This document shows positions 5,191 to 6,360 of a stretch of DNA of 6,360 nt, one piece after another; the stretch's first letter is position 1; every line of letters starts with the position of its first letter. Origin of the DNA: an uncultured Labedella sp. (GTDB taxonomy: Bacteria > Actinomycetota > Actinomycetes > Actinomycetales > Microbacteriaceae). Below the pieces are notes generated by a model. The model had not been told where the DNA came from, searched no databases, and saw only the letters and a list, made by a program, of their open reading frames with translations. The stretch is from NCBI GenBank assembly GCA_934636065.1, contig CAKTZW010000111.1, positions 1 through 6,360 of the forward strand, in the 5' to 3' direction. The translations under genes were made by a program, and so were the position numbers.

Positions 5191-6360
5191 TCAGCCGAGC
5201 AGTCGGGAGCGGCGGAATCGGCCATCGGGATCGACGGCGTCCGCCGCGGCCCGTGCACGCGCGAGCACCTCGGGCGCGAGCGCCGACGGCACCGCGCCGG
5301 CTCCCTCGACCCACGAGCCCGGCGTGAGTCCCGCGTCGGCGGCCTGCCAGACGTCGCGTGCCCGGCCGAAGGCGGACTCGATGTCCGCCCTGTCGTAGCG
5401 GTCGACGGTCGACACGGCGTGGTAGACGAAGTCGCCGGGCGGTGACACGACGGCACCCGCCCGCGCCGGTTCCGGGACCCCAGCGACGTGGCGCAGCTCC
5501 ATCATCACGAGCGGCGCGTCGTCCGCCGCCGCCGTCGCGAGGAGGTCACCCGCGAGTTCGGCGGCCGAGGCGTCGAGCCAGCGCGCATCGCCGATGGCAG
5601 CGGTCGCGACGGGCGGGTCGAGGTGGATGCGGGCGAGTCCCGCGGCATCGGTCGGGCCCCAGCCGTCGAGCACGGGTGGTGCGACGGAGCGCATGGCGTC
5701 GAGGAGCGGCGCCGCGGCGTCGGGACCGTCTGGGTCCGCGATCGCGAGGTGAACGGGGACCGAGCCCCGGAGGGCGTCCGGGAACGGGGGCATCGGCGGG
5801 ACGTGGAGTACCGAGAGGCTCGACGAGACGGAGCCCCCGACAAGCGGAAGCGCAGCGGCCCACGCCGCCACGAGGTCGGGGAGCGCGCTCCCGTGCCACA
5901 GGATCGCGCCGGCGTGCAGTCGGGGCGCGGGGAAGAGATCGAACTCGAGCGAGTGCGCGATCCCGACGCCGCCGGCTCCGCGGAACGCCCACAGCGCCTC
6001 GCGGTCGAGCTCCTCCGGTGCGTCGTCGGACGCCACGCGGAGTCGTCCGGACCCGTCGACGTACCGCACCGCTCGGAGCGCCCCGCTCGCGAGCCCGTTC
6101 CGCCGGACCAGCCAGCCGATCCCGCCACCGAACGTGTATCCCGACACGGAGACGCTCGGCGCGGACCCGGCGGGGCCGAGCAGCCCGTGCCGCTCCGCCG
6201 CCGCGTTCACCGTCGCCCAGGTGGCCCCCGCGCCCACGATTGCCGTGCGCGAGCCGGGGTCGATGACGACGTCGTCGAGGCCGGACGTGTCGAACAGGAC
6301 GACACCCTCGTCGATGCCGGGACCCGCTCCGTGCCCGGTCGCTTGCGGGGCGATCCGAAG
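5191..6360 (-). CDS. FAD-binding (PCMH/BBE-type) oxidoreductase, N-terminus outside window
   Basis: The frame stays open to the right edge, so the GTG at 6235-6237 is internal; 389 residues are visible, lacking perhaps the first 50-60. The visible part starts in the PCMH FAD-binding domain: QATGHGAGPG, LFDTSGLDDVVIDP, IVGAGATW, then GPAGSAPSVSVSGYTFGGGIGWLVRRNGLASG and ALWAFRGAGGVGIAHSLEFDLFP. The last domain ends with a BBE-like segment, VDPDGRFRRSRLL. Family knowledge: berberine-bridge-like enzymes oxidise alcohols, sugars or alkaloids with O2, often with FAD bound to a His and sometimes also to a Cys. The His of TGHG is a candidate flavin link. The second link, a Cys before the GGG loop, is absent, and no Cys occurs in the visible part, so bicovalent FAD is excluded. 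The substrate is unknown. It is not in an operon with the convergent marR gene. Confidence 0.92.
   Translation of the reverse strand, partial: LRIAPQATGHGAGPGIDEGVVLFDTSGLDDVVIDPGSRTAIVGAGATWATVNAAAERHGLLGPAGSAPSVSVSGYTFGGGIGWLVRRNGLASGALRAVRYVDGSGRLRVASDDAPEELDREALWAFRGAGGVGIAHSLEFDLFPAPRLHAGAILWHGSALPDLVAAWAAALPLVGGSVSSSLSVLHVPPMPPFPDALRGSVPVHLAIADPDGPDAAAPLLDAMRSVAPPVLDGWGPTDAAGLARIHLDPPVATAAIGDARWLDASAAELAGDLLATAAADDAPLVMMELRHVAGVPEPARAGAVVSPPGDFVYHAVSTVDRYDRADIESAFGRARDVWQAADAGLTPGSWVEGAGAVPSALAPEVLARARAAADAVDPDGRFRRSRLLG

Noticed and set aside
6235..6237. GTG as the start codon of the FAD oxidoreductase
   Set aside because: The minus-strand frame stays open to base 6360 and encodes recognisable PCMH-domain sequence (TGHGAGPG, GLDDVVIDP), so the GTG is internal.

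Overview
This is a gene-dense, very GC-rich stretch from a high-GC actinobacterium. GTG starts, codons ending in G or C, weak or absent Shine-Dalgarno sequences, and an intergenic repeat built on CTGAGCCTGTCGAAGGG suggest a Microbacteriaceae-like genome. That lineage call is inference. I see no RNA gene, insertion sequence, CRISPR array or phage gene.

Layout from left to right: the C-terminal part of a WYL-domain regulator (+, cut by the left edge); an XRE-cupin regulator (-), tail-to-tail with it and overlapping it by 65 bp; a thioredoxin-reductase-like flavoprotein (+), divergent from the XRE-cupin gene; a 175-bp spacer with a repeat hairpin; the rhodanese-type tRNA hydroxylase gene trhO (+); a zinc-free MDR/quinone oxidoreductase (-), convergent with trhO; a MarR regulator (+), divergent from the MDR gene; and a berberine-bridge-enzyme-like FAD oxidoreductase (-), cut by the right edge.

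The window holds two divergent regulator/oxidoreductase modules. In each, the short intergenic region carries two copies of a palindrome. Between the XRE-cupin and flavoprotein genes there are two 15-bp TTGCCG-N3-CGGCAA-type sites exactly 21 bp apart. Between the MDR and MarR genes there are two 18-bp TGCTTCGA-N2-TCGAAGCA-type sites 35 bp apart, lying inside a longer duplication. Both layouts suggest a regulator controlling itself and its neighbouring redox enzyme, probably in response to a small molecule or redox stress. trhO is an unrelated tRNA-modification gene, and its promoter looks leaderless.

I found no clearly new multi-gene system. The points most worth following are the two paired-operator regions, the thiol flavoprotein with its lost NADPH motif, the candidate leaderless starts, and the overlapping convergent gene ends.
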